This document shows positions 34,146-43,355 of a DNA stretch of 64,000 nucleotides, one piece after another. The first letter of the stretch is position 1. Every line of letters starts with the position of its first letter. A model generated the notes under the pieces. That model ran no database searches. It was not told the origin of the DNA and saw nothing but the letters and a program-made list of their open reading frames with translations. The translations under genes were made by a program, and so were the position numbers. The stretch is from Pedobacter metabolipauper (GTDB lineage: Bacteria; Bacteroidota; Bacteroidia; Sphingobacteriales; Sphingobacteriaceae): positions 1-64,000 of the forward strand of contig NZ_SNYC01000004.1 in NCBI RefSeq assembly GCF_004362715.1, read 5' to 3'.

Positions 34146-35312
34146 TTATTTAGATTGTCCTGCTCCTAATATTTCAGCAAGTTTCTTTTGCAGCTCTTCT
34201 CCTCTGATGTCTTTAGCAACGATCTTTCCGGTTGGATCGATCAGGAAGTTTGCAGGGATTGCCTGAATACCATACATTTTAGAAACTTCGTTGTTCCAGT
34301 ATTTTAAGTCAGAAACATGTGTCCATGTCAATCCGTCTTTCTCAATAGCCTGTAACCATAGGTCTTTTTTACCTGGCTGATCTAAGGATACACCCAATAC
34401 CGTAAAGTTTTTGTCTTTGTATTTGTTAAAGGCAGCAACCACATTCGGGTTCTCTGCACGGCATGGGCCACACCATGATGCCCAGAAATCAAGCAATACA
34501 TATTTACCCTTAAAATCTGACAACTTAACTGGCTTATCATTTACGTCGTTCTGAGTGAAATCCATCGCCATTACGCCTACTGCTGTTTTCTTAGCCGATT
34601 CAATAGATTTGGCAATACTTTTACCCAACTCACTTGCTTTAACTTCAGCAGAGAATTTATTAAACTCAGGCTCTACAACAGACGGATTAATAGAATAACC
34701 CATGGTGCTTCTATAGGCTACTAAACCGATATAAGAATTTAGGTTTTCAGCATAGAACTTTTTGTTGATCTCTGAAATTTCTTTTGAAATGGCGGCATCG
34801 CGTGCGTATACCGTTTTCATATAGGTGGTATCTTTACGCTGCTCCGGGGTTTTTGAACGGTATTCTGCATTTAATGCGATATTTTTATCTGTTGCAGATT
34901 TAGTCAGCGCTTTATACGCTACATTGTCTTCATTTACCTTTGATCCTTTAATAACTGCATACTTAACTGAATCTGTAGCCGAAACCAGGTTTAATGTTTT
35001 AGGCTCCAGGTAAAAGGAAAGGACATCTGTTGCAGGAACAGGAGTTCCTGGCTTTGCATTCACGTTAGCAACTACATCTGCATGCTTAACGCGGATATAT
35101 GCTGACGTAATTCCAGTGATTGAACCTGTAAACGTAAATTTACCACCGCTAATTACTGCCGAGTCTGTTACTTGTGCAGAATTTGCCGAATACGATAAAT
35201 AGGCTTTTGCCGGAGCATTAAGCTTGCCTACTTTACCTTGTAAAGTAAACGTGCCCTGGGCCATAGTTGCAGCGGGCAATAAGCAAACTGCAGCGATCAA
35301 TAATTTTTTCAT
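34146..35312 (-). CDS. TlpA/ResA-like thioredoxin-fold protein with DUF4369-like N terminus
   Basis: The 388-residue product has a signal peptide (MKKLLIAAVCLLPAATMAQG), an N-terminal beta-sandwich of the DUF4369 kind (FTLQGKVGKLNAPAKAYLSY), a helical middle, and an AhpC/TSA-type thioredoxin domain with YVLLDFWASWCGPCRAENPN at about residues 267-286 and the cis-proline region YGIQAIPANFLID. Such exported proteins in Bacteroidota reduce or isomerise disulfides in the periplasm. The length and domain order are typical. It stands alone. Confidence 0.9.
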   Translation of the reverse strand: MKKLLIAAVCLLPAATMAQGTFTLQGKVGKLNAPAKAYLSYSANSAQVTDSAVISGGKFTFTGSITGITSAYIRVKHADVVANVNAKPGTPVPATDVLSFYLEPKTLNLVSATDSVKYAVIKGSKVNEDNVAYKALTKSATDKNIALNAEYRSKTPEQRKDTTYMKTVYARDAAISKEISEINKKFYAENLNSYIGLVAYRSTMGYSINPSVVEPEFNKFSAEVKASELGKSIAKSIESAKKTAVGVMAMDFTQNDVNDKPVKLSDFKGKYVLLDFWASWCGPCRAENPNVVAAFNKYKDKNFTVLGVSLDQPGKKDLWLQAIEKDGLTWTHVSDLKYWNNEVSKMYGIQAIPANFLIDPTGKIVAKDIRGEELQKKLAEILGAGQSK

Positions 35313-35508
35313 GATTATAACTTTTTTTGGGAATTAAGGTTTTCTGTTGATTGTAATGATCAAATTTAATTAAAAATGTTTTTACTATCAATTAAACACC
35401 GGAATTTTACAAACTAACGATCCACAACACAAAATAAGGCCAATTTAAATGTTTCAATACCTTACATGCCCACACGGACTTGAGCATTATAAGGCTTAAT
35501 CCGTTATA

Positions 35509-36690
35509 TTATAGCAGTTTTTGATAGGTACGCCACCAAAGATCCGGCATTTCACCGTTTACAGCGGTAGTATAGTCTTCATAACGACAGGGGACGAGAT
35601 GAAACCGTTCGTTTTTTGACATTCCGGTTGGATAAGGGACCTGCATCCACCAGCGGTCTGATTTTTTACTCTTTACAAACAGCATCTCGCCTGTTCCATC
35701 ACTCAGGCTTGCCCGGTAAATGAGATAGTGTGATTTTGGGGTAAGCGGAAAATCTTTCTTACGGTTGTAAAAACCATCTACAAAGTACCAAACCATTTGT
35801 GCAAGCAACATGGCCGTTTGTCCGTTTTGATCAAAGGCCGGATTAAACTCATAAAAACCAATAGACGTTAATTTATCGCTCATACCGGCATAGCGGGAAA
35901 TAGCGCAAGCCTGCTCTCCGTAAAAACCATTCGGGCTTGCATTGGCATTTGCCCCTGCATCTGATGAACGGATGGCACCGATATCAAAACTGATCATATT
36001 TGCATTGCGGATGATCGGTTCCGTTAACGCAATTTGATCTGAAAACTCACCCAGACGGTGTACATCAAAATAAAGCTTACTCATCACCTTTAAACTATCC
36101 TGGTTTACAAAATAAGTTTGATAACCGATGTTGCTGTAATTAAACAGGTAGTTGGGCTGATGTAAAAGGATCTTGTTTAAATAGGTATCTGATTTGGCGC
36201 TAAGCCCTTCCTGATCATCTTCGTCCAGGTCAAACTTACTGTCTACCACAACAAGATCCACCTTCTGCTCCAGGGGTTCATAAGCCAGGTACTGCGCATA
36301 GGTAAGGTCTTGTCCGCCGCCAATGATCACCGGCACAATACTCAATTTAACCAGCTCGGTAACAACCATCTTTACCGCAATATAGGTATCTGATATGGAA
36401 GCCCCGGCTATGATGTTACCCAGATCAACGATCCTGCTGGTGTAAGCACCCTCATTTAATGTATAGAACTGCTCGCGAAAGTAATCTGGCCCAAGAGAAC
36501 AACCTGCATTATTAACGGATGCACGGTCATCCTGAACCCCGATAATGGCAATATCATATTCATTTTCTTCCAGGTCCGGAAATTTCTCCGTAAAGAAATT
36601 GACCTTTAAACCCAACTGACTGGTATAAAATCCGGTCTTGGGTGTAAATTTCTCAGGACTTAAGGGTGAAAAAAAATCGGATAATGACAT
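35509..36690 (-). CDS. Arginase-fold (formimidoylglutamase-like) protein with degenerate metal site
   Basis: The 393-residue product follows the ureohydrolase fold and aligns with Bacteroidota proteins called formimidoylglutamase. The metal motifs are changed: GGDHS is GGGQDLTYA (His to Gln), DxHxD is VVDSKFDLDEDD (His to Lys), and SFDxD is SFDIGAIRSSDA (second Asp to Gly). Three of the six usual manganese ligands are lost, so hydrolase activity is doubtful. An extra C-terminal part (SDRWWMQVPYPTGMSKNERF) is particular to this subgroup. No other histidine-breakdown gene is adjacent. It is divergent from the epimerase gene. Confidence 0.8.
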   Translation of the reverse strand: MSLSDFFSPLSPEKFTPKTGFYTSQLGLKVNFFTEKFPDLEENEYDIAIIGVQDDRASVNNAGCSLGPDYFREQFYTLNEGAYTSRIVDLGNIIAGASISDTYIAVKMVVTELVKLSIVPVIIGGGQDLTYAQYLAYEPLEQKVDLVVVDSKFDLDEDDQEGLSAKSDTYLNKILLHQPNYLFNYSNIGYQTYFVNQDSLKVMSKLYFDVHRLGEFSDQIALTEPIIRNANMISFDIGAIRSSDAGANANASPNGFYGEQACAISRYAGMSDKLTSIGFYEFNPAFDQNGQTAMLLAQMVWYFVDGFYNRKKDFPLTPKSHYLIYRASLSDGTGEMLFVKSKKSDRWWMQVPYPTGMSKNERFHLVPCRYEDYTTAVNGEMPDLWWRTYQKLL

Positions 36691-36721
36691 AGGGTGCTAT
36701 AAATGTATGGCATCAAATATC

Positions 36722-36729
36722 TATTTTTG
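36722..36729 (+). promoter_or_regulatory. Possible TAnnTTTG promoter element of the epimerase operon
   Basis: TATTTTTG matches the Bacteroidota -7 consensus and lies 14 bases before the first ATG. No TTTG was found at the ideal distance upstream. If this start of transcription is right (near 36735), the second in-frame ATG at 36767 would be the more natural start of translation. Confidence 0.35.
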
Positions 36730-36742
36730 AGCGCATATATTA

Positions 36743-37738
36743 ATGGATCATCCTAAAAAAAATGAAATGATATTAGTTACCGGTGCCACTGGATTTTTAG
36801 GAACGGAGTTATTACATCAGCTAACAGAACAGGGATTAACGGTAAGGGCCTTAAAAAGGAACAACTCTGCCATATCCCCCCTGGTTAAAGATAAAACCGG
36901 AATTGAATGGGTTGTTGCCGATATTAACGACATCTCTTCTTTAGAAGATGCCTTTGAAGGGATTACCCGGGTTTACCATTGTGCCGCCGTTATTTCTTTT
37001 GATTCTAAAGACAAACAGAAACTGCTTAAAATAAACATTGAAGGTACCAGCAACATCGTTAACCTTTGTGCTGAGCACAACATCCGCTTACTCCATGTAA
37101 GCTCTGTTGCAGCATTGGGCAATGCAAAAAAAGGAGCACTCATCACGGAAAAGGATTTTTGGGAATACGATTCTAAAGCACATGCTTACGCCATTTCTAA
37201 ATACGAGGGTGAAATGGAAGTTTGGCGCGGTATTGCCGAAGGGCTGGATGCGGTAATTGTGAACCCTTCTGTAATTATTGGTGCAGGTGCCGGGTTTACA
37301 GGCAGCGGCGCTATCTTTAAGCTGGTTAAAGAAGGATTGTCCTTTTATACCAGGGGGGCTACCGGTATTGTTGATGTTACTGACGTGGCAAAAAGCATGA
37401 TCGCTTTAATGAATAGTAAAGAAAGCGCAGAGCGTTTTACCATTTCTGCTGAAAATTATAATTATAAGCAATTTTTTACTGAAATTGCAAATGGGTTTGG
37501 GGTTAAAGCACCCGCAAAAGAAGCCAAACCCTGGATGCTGGGTATGGCATGGAGAGCCGCAAAAATTGCATCGCTCTTTACCGGCAAACCCGCTGCCCTA
37601 ACCAGTGACGCGGCAAGAAGCAGCCTGAATGAAAGCTTATATAGCAACGAAAAGATAAAAAATACGCTTGGGTTTGAGTTTAAACCTCTTAAACAAAGTA
37701 TAGCAGATACCTGCAATGGCCTTAAAAAATTGAACTAA
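36743..37738 (+). CDS. NAD-dependent epimerase/dehydratase (extended SDR)
   Basis: The 331-residue product has the SDR dinucleotide motif MILVTGATGFLGTELLHQL and the YxxxK catalytic pair in HAYAISKYEGEMEVWRGIAE, with the preceding serine region LLHVSSVAALGN. The fold and motifs fit the dihydroflavonol-reductase-like branch of extended SDRs; the substrate is not readable. A second ATG eight codons in (MILVTG) is an alternative start. It is followed after only two bases by the HAD-fusion gene and then tryptophan 2,3-dioxygenase, so all three are likely co-transcribed. Confidence 0.85.
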   Translation: MDHPKKNEMILVTGATGFLGTELLHQLTEQGLTVRALKRNNSAISPLVKDKTGIEWVVADINDISSLEDAFEGITRVYHCAAVISFDSKDKQKLLKINIEGTSNIVNLCAEHNIRLLHVSSVAALGNAKKGALITEKDFWEYDSKAHAYAISKYEGEMEVWRGIAEGLDAVIVNPSVIIGAGAGFTGSGAIFKLVKEGLSFYTRGATGIVDVTDVAKSMIALMNSKESAERFTISAENYNYKQFFTEIANGFGVKAPAKEAKPWMLGMAWRAAKIASLFTGKPAALTSDAARSSLNESLYSNEKIKNTLGFEFKPLKQSIADTCNGLKKLN

Positions 37739-37740
37739 AG

Positions 37741-39033
37741 ATGAAGAATTTCTACATTATTGACTTTGACAGTACCTTTACCCAAGTAGAAGCTTTAGAT
37801 GAACTGGCCCGGATCTCATTAAAAAAACATCCGGATAAAGAAGCCATCTTTAAGAAAATTGAAGACTATACCAACCTGGCCATGGAAGGGAAGCTTTCAT
37901 TTAGCGAAAGCCTCGCCCAACGCGTAAAGTTACTGGAGGCCAATGAAGATCATTTAAAACAGCTCATTACCCGGTTAAAGAAAAAAGTTTCTGCCTCTTT
38001 CTCGCGCAATGCCGAATTCTTTAAAAATCATGCCGATGAGGTGCTGATCGTATCGGGTGGATTTAAAGAGTTTATAACCCCCGTGGTAAGCCAGTACCAC
38101 ATTAAAAAAGAAAACATTTATGCCAATACCTTTGTAACCACTGGTGATGGTAAAATTATAGATTATGACCATGCCAACCCCTTAAGCGAGGAAGGCGGCA
38201 AGGTTAAACTGATGCAGCAAATGAACCTGGAGGGCGACCTTTATGGTATTGGCGACGGCTATTCTGATTTTCAGCTTCGTGAAAGCGGCCTGATCAAAAA
38301 GTTCTATGCCTTTACCGAAAATATATCCAGGGAGAGCATTGTAGAGAAGGCCGACCATGTAACACCCAGTTTTGACGAATTTCTCTATGTGAACAATTTG
38401 CCAAGGGCAATATCTTATCCAAAGAACAGGATCTTATGCCTCATTATTGGTGATGTACCGGAGCAAAGCATTGAATTGCTTAAAAAAGACGGGTTCTCCA
38501 TTCGCCATAAAGCAGATTTTGAAGAGAAATACATTGCCGATGTGCACATGCTCCTTTTGGCCGATGGCGAAAAGGTTGATCCGGTGAAATTAAAACAGGC
38601 TGTAAAGTTAAAAACATTGGGCTACCTCGGTACGGCAAAGAATAAGATAGACATTGCCGCCTGTACAGAACAGGGGATTGTGGTATTTGACGACATTAAA
38701 CACAACCCCAGAAATTTAGACTTTATCCCCAAAAGGATGCGGGACTTTATGAATACCGGAACCACCTATATGAGTTCGAATTTCCCGAACCTGCAGCTGC
38801 CAAGGATTGAAAAATCGCACCGCCTGATCCACATCCACAAGAATGTACCCGGGATCATGGCACAGGTAAATACCGTTTTTGCAGAACACAACATCAACAT
38901 TAACGGTCAGTTCCTGATGACTAACCCCAACATCGGCTATGTAATTACCGATATCAACGCGCAATACGACGAGCAATTGTTTAAATCATTAAAAAAGATT
39001 GAGCATACCATAAAGTTCAGGGTTCTGTATTAG
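37741..39033 (+). CDS. HAD-type phosphoserine phosphatase fused to remnants of phosphoglycerate dehydrogenase
   Basis: The 430-residue product starts with a HAD-IB phosphatase domain like SerB: FYIIDFDSTFTQVEALDELA, VLIVSGGFKEFITPVVSQYH, GDLYGIGDGYSDFQLRESGL. From about residue 225 it changes to a shortened phosphoglycerate dehydrogenase: RILCLIIGDVPEQSIELLKK, LKTLGYLGTAKNKIDIAACT, EQGIVVFDDIKHNPRNLDFI, then directly MSSNFPNLQLPRIEKSHRLI and an ACT domain (HIHKNVPGIMAQVNTVFAEH to FRVLY). The NAD-binding domain is missing. The phosphatase is probably active in serine synthesis; the tail may be a serine sensor (inference). Confidence 0.82.
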   Translation: MKNFYIIDFDSTFTQVEALDELARISLKKHPDKEAIFKKIEDYTNLAMEGKLSFSESLAQRVKLLEANEDHLKQLITRLKKKVSASFSRNAEFFKNHADEVLIVSGGFKEFITPVVSQYHIKKENIYANTFVTTGDGKIIDYDHANPLSEEGGKVKLMQQMNLEGDLYGIGDGYSDFQLRESGLIKKFYAFTENISRESIVEKADHVTPSFDEFLYVNNLPRAISYPKNRILCLIIGDVPEQSIELLKKDGFSIRHKADFEEKYIADVHMLLLADGEKVDPVKLKQAVKLKTLGYLGTAKNKIDIAACTEQGIVVFDDIKHNPRNLDFIPKRMRDFMNTGTTYMSSNFPNLQLPRIEKSHRLIHIHKNVPGIMAQVNTVFAEHNININGQFLMTNPNIGYVITDINAQYDEQLFKSLKKIEHTIKFRVLY

Positions 39034-39042
39034 ATTTGTACC

Positions 39043-40008
39043 ATGGAACTGACACCACAGATCAAGGAAAAGCTGGATAAACTGCAGGAAAAGTATGCAG
39101 CAATGGGCCAGGATATGGCTGCATACCTGGACGGCCTGCTGTACGCAGATTTTCTAACGTATTGGGATTACATCCACCTGGACACTTTACTAAGCCTGCA
39201 AAGTCCTAAAACCCCATTCCCTGATGAAGAGATCTTTATCATGTACCATCAGATTACGGAGCTTTATTTCAAGCTCTCGCTGCATGAGTGTAAACAGATT
39301 GCCGAACACCAGTCTCTTACTGCTGTCTTTTTTACAGATCGTGTAAAACGCATCAATGCGTATTTTAATGCCCTGGTTTCTTCTTTTGAAGTCATGGTAA
39401 ATGGAATGGAAAAAGATCAGTTCCTGAAATTCCGCATGTCCCTTTTGCCGGCCAGCGGCTTTCAATCCGGTCAGTACCGCATGATTGAGATCTGTGCCAC
39501 TAATTTTATCCGCCTGGTTGATAAAAGCAAAAGAGAAGAATTGACAAGCGCGCCTATAGAGGAACAGTTTGAGCACATTTACTGGAAGTTTGGTGCTACT
39601 GAACTGGCCAGTGGAAAGCAAACGCTAACCTTAAAACAATTCATTAATAAATATGCTGATCAGTTTCTGCAGCTGGTTAAAGACAGGCAGCACACCAACT
39701 TCGCGGCGCTGTACCACAAACTGGAGCAGGAAGGACAGGATGTGACCGCTTTGGGCGAAGAGCTCTGTAAACTGGACATCTTTGTCAATGTAGAATGGCC
39801 TTTATCGCACTATAAATCTGCGGTAAGATACCTGGAACGCGACCCGGTTGACATTGCCGCTACCGGAGGTACAAACTGGCAAAAGTATTTGCCCCCGCGT
39901 TTTCAGAAACGCATTTTCTACCCTTTTCTATGGACTGCAGAACAAATGGAAGAATGGGGTAAGGGATGGGTGCTTAGTGTATTGAAAACACTTAAAACTG
40001 AGCAATAA
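39043..40008 (+). CDS. kynA: Tryptophan 2,3-dioxygenase
   Basis: The 321-residue product has the family signatures FLTYWDYIHLDTLLSLQSPK, IFIMYHQITELYFKLSLHEC (heme-pocket histidine region), RMSLLPASGFQSGQYRMIEI, and near the C terminus PLSHYKSAVRYL with the glycine loop ATGGTNWQKYLPPRF. The enzyme opens the indole ring of tryptophan to N-formylkynurenine, using heme. The protein is a little longer than the usual 280. No other kynurenine-pathway gene is in the window. It follows the HAD-fusion gene by 9 bases. Confidence 0.92.
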   Translation: MELTPQIKEKLDKLQEKYAAMGQDMAAYLDGLLYADFLTYWDYIHLDTLLSLQSPKTPFPDEEIFIMYHQITELYFKLSLHECKQIAEHQSLTAVFFTDRVKRINAYFNALVSSFEVMVNGMEKDQFLKFRMSLLPASGFQSGQYRMIEICATNFIRLVDKSKREELTSAPIEEQFEHIYWKFGATELASGKQTLTLKQFINKYADQFLQLVKDRQHTNFAALYHKLEQEGQDVTALGEELCKLDIFVNVEWPLSHYKSAVRYLERDPVDIAATGGTNWQKYLPPRFQKRIFYPFLWTAEQMEEWGKGWVLSVLKTLKTEQ

Positions 40009-40022
40009 ACCTTGTTTATTGC
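40002..40022 (+). terminator. Short hairpin at the end of tryptophan 2,3-dioxygenase
   Basis: GCAATAAAC (40002-40010) and GTTTATTGC (40014-40022) form a nine-pair stem with a three-base loop that includes the stop codon. There is no T run, so termination may be partial. Confidence 0.45.
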
Positions 40023-40055
40023 AAAATAAAACACCGTAAAAAGAGGCATTTTTCT

Positions 40056-40063
40056 TAACTTTG
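40056..40063 (+). promoter_or_regulatory. TAnnTTTG promoter element of the branched-chain aminotransferase gene
   Basis: TAACTTTG is a full match to the Bacteroidota -7 consensus and lies 22 bases before the ATG. The upstream TTTG element is not clear. It separates this gene from the preceding operon. Confidence 0.5.
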
Positions 40064-40085
40064 TCCTTCCAAAACCACTACTAAA

Positions 40086-41150
40086 ATGAACGATACATTA
40101 GACATCACCATAAATAAAGCAGCACAAAGCAAATTAACGGTAACCGATTTCTCTCAGTTACCATTTGGAAAGGTATTTTCTGACCACATGTTCATTGCTG
40201 AATATGACAATGAAACCTGGTCTAATTTACAGATACTGCCTTTTGGCCCAATCCCGATGAGTCCGGCTATTTCGGCCTTACATTATGGACAGGCTATTTT
40301 TGAAGGCATGAAAGCTTACCGCCAGGCAGATGGCAAGATCAGTGTGTTCAGACCTGAAAAAAACCTGGAACGCTTTAATAAATCGGCTGCCCGCATGTCT
40401 ATGCCTGCAATTACCACAGAGATTTTTATGCAGGGTATTGCTGCATTGATCGAGATCGATGAAAAATGGGTACCTGCCCAGGAAGGTTATTCATTATACA
40501 TCCGCCCGGTTATGTTCGCTACAGACCCTTACCTGGGTGTTCGTGCTTCTGACACCTATACCTTTGCATTATTAACTACGCCAACCGGCCCATACTATAG
40601 CAAAGCGCTGAAAGTTAAAATTGAAACTGAATTTACCCGTGCTGATGAAGGTGGCGTTGGCTTTGCCAAAACTGCCGGTAACTATGCACGCTCCTTACAC
40701 CCTTTTGCCGAAGCACAAAAAGAAGGCTTTGACCAGCTGATCTGGACGGATGCGGTTTCTCATGAATATATTGAAGAAGCCGGAACTGCCAACCTGATCT
40801 TTGTCATTGACGGAAAACTGGTTACCCCTTCTGTTAGAAGCACGGTACTGGACGGTATAACCCGTGACACCATCATCCAGCTGGCTACCAAAGCTGGTAT
40901 TGAGGTGGAAGAAAGACGGGTAAGCGTGAAAGAAGTGATTGAAGGTATTGAAAACGGCCGCTTAACCGATGCTTTTGCTGCTGGTACTGCCGCTACGGTT
41001 ACGCCTATTGGCGAAATCAGCTATTTGGGCAAATTGTACACGTTAACGAATCCTGAAACCCGCACCATCTCCAGAGATATTGCTAAAACATTGAATGATA
41101 TCCGTTACGGACTTGCACCGGATGAATTTGGCTGGAACTGGATCTTATAA
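40086..41150 (+). CDS. ilvE: Branched-chain-amino-acid aminotransferase
   Basis: The 354-residue product is a fold-type IV PLP enzyme of the BCAT type-2 size: LHYGQAIFEGMKAYRQADGK near residue 60, the R..K pattern SLYIRPVMFATDP, the PLP lysine at about residue 194 in GGVGFAKTAGNYARSL, and the phosphate-binding end EEAGTANLIFVI and AFAAGTAATVTPIGEISYLG. It performs the last step in leucine, isoleucine and valine synthesis and the first step in their breakdown. The length is normal. It has its own promoter, and the peptidase gene follows after 21 bases. Confidence 0.93.
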   Translation: MNDTLDITINKAAQSKLTVTDFSQLPFGKVFSDHMFIAEYDNETWSNLQILPFGPIPMSPAISALHYGQAIFEGMKAYRQADGKISVFRPEKNLERFNKSAARMSMPAITTEIFMQGIAALIEIDEKWVPAQEGYSLYIRPVMFATDPYLGVRASDTYTFALLTTPTGPYYSKALKVKIETEFTRADEGGVGFAKTAGNYARSLHPFAEAQKEGFDQLIWTDAVSHEYIEEAGTANLIFVIDGKLVTPSVRSTVLDGITRDTIIQLATKAGIEVEERRVSVKEVIEGIENGRLTDAFAAGTAATVTPIGEISYLGKLYTLTNPETRTISRDIAKTLNDIRYGLAPDEFGWNWIL

Positions 41151-41171
41151 AAAAACAACCCCTAAATTATA

Positions 41172-43292
41172 ATGAGAAAAACCGTATTGATCTGCTTCGC
41201 TATGTCATTAACCAGTGCTGTTTCTGTACAGGCACAACTTAAAAGATTAAACCAGCAGCAAATATTTGACGGACAGCCTTCATTGACTAAACCCATGAAT
41301 GCGGTTACCGGATGGGCTGATGACAGCCATTACATTGAAGCAGATCCAAAAACACGCCAGCTTTATGCTGTTGATGTAAAATCAGGCTCAAGAACTGAAT
41401 ATACACCTCCTCCAAAAAGCAACGTAACTGTTTTTGTAAGGGATAAGGATGTATACATTAAATACGGGAAAGATGAAGCCAAACGCTTAACCACCAATAC
41501 CGACGAAGAAAAGAACCCTACCCTCTCTCCAGACGGAAAGTATGTTGCCTTTACCCGCAACAACGATCTTTATGCGGTTGAAGTAGAAACCGGAAAAGAG
41601 ATCCGCTATACTACAGACGCTACTGATGTGATCTATAATGGATGGTCTTCATGGGTATATTACGAAGAGATTTTAGGCAGGGCAACCAATTACAAGGCTT
41701 TCTGGTGGGCTCCGGATAGTAAGAACCTCGCTTTTATGCGTTTTGACGACACTAAAGTCCCGATGTTCCCAATCAACGGTTCTACAGGACAACACGGCTA
41801 TACAGAGAAAACACGTTACCCTAAAGCTGGCGATCCTAACCCGGAAGTAAAGGTAGGTTTTGTTCCTGCCGCTGGCGGAACCGTAGTATGGGCCGACTTT
41901 AACCAAAAGGACGACCAATATTTTGGAACTCCATACTGGAGTTTTGACGGCAGTAACTTAATGGTGCAATGGCAGAACCGTGGTCAGGATAACCTGAAAT
42001 TCTATTCTGTGAATCCGCTAACCGGCGTTAAGAAAGAGATCTATGACGAGAAACAAGCTTCGTGGGTGGACCTGGATTATGACGGGCGCATTGAGTACCT
42101 CGAAGACAAAAAACATTATATCCTTAAAAGTGATAAAACCGGCTGGGCACATTTTTACCTGTATACCCTTGATGGAAAACTGATCAATCCAATTACCAGC
42201 GGCAAATGGCAGGTTACAAACCTGGTACATGTGGATGAGAAAAATAAAGTGGTTTATTTTACCGCCCGCAAAGAGGTTTCTACCCGTACAGATTTTTACC
42301 GCATTGGCTACAATGGGAAAAACTTAAAACGTCTTTCTTTTGGTGATTACAACCACCAGATCCAGATGTCGACCAATGGAACTCATTTTATTACCACGTA
42401 TTCAAATGTGTCTACGCCTGCCCGCAGAACCTTGTTAACCAACACAGGAAAAATAATTAAAGAACTTGGCGACAGTAAAGCGGAAGATTTTGCCTCTTAT
42501 AATTTTGGAAGAACGGAAATGATCACCATTCCTACTGATGATGGTTATAACCTTCCTGCTTTTATCACGTATCCAACAGATTTTGATCAAAACAAAAGAT
42601 ATCCGGTTGTAATGAGCATCTATGGCGGCCCTAATGCCGGCAATGTAACGGATACCTGGAAAGGTGTTGGAAACCAATGGTGGGCAAACGAAGGCGTGAT
42701 CCAGATCTCTGTAGATCACCGTGCATCCGGACAGTTTGGTAAAGAAGGCGTTGCCTTAATGCACCGCAATCTGGGTAAATGGGAAATGAAAGATTACACA
42801 ACCGCAGCACGCTGGCTAAAAGCACAAACCTGGGTAGACAATAAGAAACTACTGATTACCGGCCATAGCTATGGCGGCTACATGTCTTGCCTGGCTTTGA
42901 CCATGGGTGCTGATGATTTTGACTTTGGCTATGCAGGTGCGCCGGTTACCAGCTGGGAATTATACGACACCAATTATGCGGAGCGCTTTATGGATACCCC
43001 GCAGGAAAACCCTGAAGGCTATAAGAATGCGTCTGTGCTTACCTATGTAGACCGATACAAAGGTTTATTGCGTATTATGCATGGTGATATGGATGATAAT
43101 GTGCATATGCAAAATACCATTCAGCTGGTAGATAAACTACAAAATGCAAACAAACATTTTGAGCTGATGATTTATCCGGGCGGCAGACATGGATGGGGTG
43201 GCGCTAAAACGGCACACGACAGGTCTGAACGGTTCCGTTTTTACTATCAGAACTTATTAAACAAACCTGTTCCGGCAGAATTGTTAAAATAG
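41172..43292 (+). CDS. S9 family dipeptidyl-peptidase IV-like peptidase
   Basis: The 706-residue product has a signal peptide (TVLICFAMSLTSAVSVQA), an eight-bladed propeller domain with the DPP IV marker WVYYEEILGRATNYKAFWWA, and an alpha/beta-hydrolase domain with the nucleophile serine at about residue 566 in GHSYGGYMSC, the aspartate near 639 in GDMDDNV and the histidine near 672 in GGRHGWGG. It removes X-Pro or X-Ala dipeptides in the periplasm. The length is typical of bacterial DPP IV. It probably shares transcription with ilvE, though the functions are unrelated. Confidence 0.92.
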   Translation: MRKTVLICFAMSLTSAVSVQAQLKRLNQQQIFDGQPSLTKPMNAVTGWADDSHYIEADPKTRQLYAVDVKSGSRTEYTPPPKSNVTVFVRDKDVYIKYGKDEAKRLTTNTDEEKNPTLSPDGKYVAFTRNNDLYAVEVETGKEIRYTTDATDVIYNGWSSWVYYEEILGRATNYKAFWWAPDSKNLAFMRFDDTKVPMFPINGSTGQHGYTEKTRYPKAGDPNPEVKVGFVPAAGGTVVWADFNQKDDQYFGTPYWSFDGSNLMVQWQNRGQDNLKFYSVNPLTGVKKEIYDEKQASWVDLDYDGRIEYLEDKKHYILKSDKTGWAHFYLYTLDGKLINPITSGKWQVTNLVHVDEKNKVVYFTARKEVSTRTDFYRIGYNGKNLKRLSFGDYNHQIQMSTNGTHFITTYSNVSTPARRTLLTNTGKIIKELGDSKAEDFASYNFGRTEMITIPTDDGYNLPAFITYPTDFDQNKRYPVVMSIYGGPNAGNVTDTWKGVGNQWWANEGVIQISVDHRASGQFGKEGVALMHRNLGKWEMKDYTTAARWLKAQTWVDNKKLLITGHSYGGYMSCLALTMGADDFDFGYAGAPVTSWELYDTNYAERFMDTPQENPEGYKNASVLTYVDRYKGLLRIMHGDMDDNVHMQNTIQLVDKLQNANKHFELMIYPGGRHGWGGAKTAHDRSERFRFYYQNLLNKPVPAELLK

Positions 43293-43320
43293 AACACGTT
43301 GTTAAGATAATATATAATGC

Positions 43321-43355
43321 AAAGAGGGGATTTAATTAATCCCCTCTTTCTTTTT
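43321..43355. terminator. Bidirectional terminator between convergent genes
   Basis: AAAGAGGGGA pairs with TCCCCTCTTT around an AT-rich loop, followed by CTTTTT on the plus strand; the minus strand gives a shorter T run. It includes the last codons of the minus-strand AsmA-like gene. Confidence 0.88.

Noticed and set aside
39190..39621. A 143-codon minus-strand open frame opposite tryptophan 2,3-dioxygenase
   Set aside because: Shadow of a strongly conserved enzyme; no start signal or motif.
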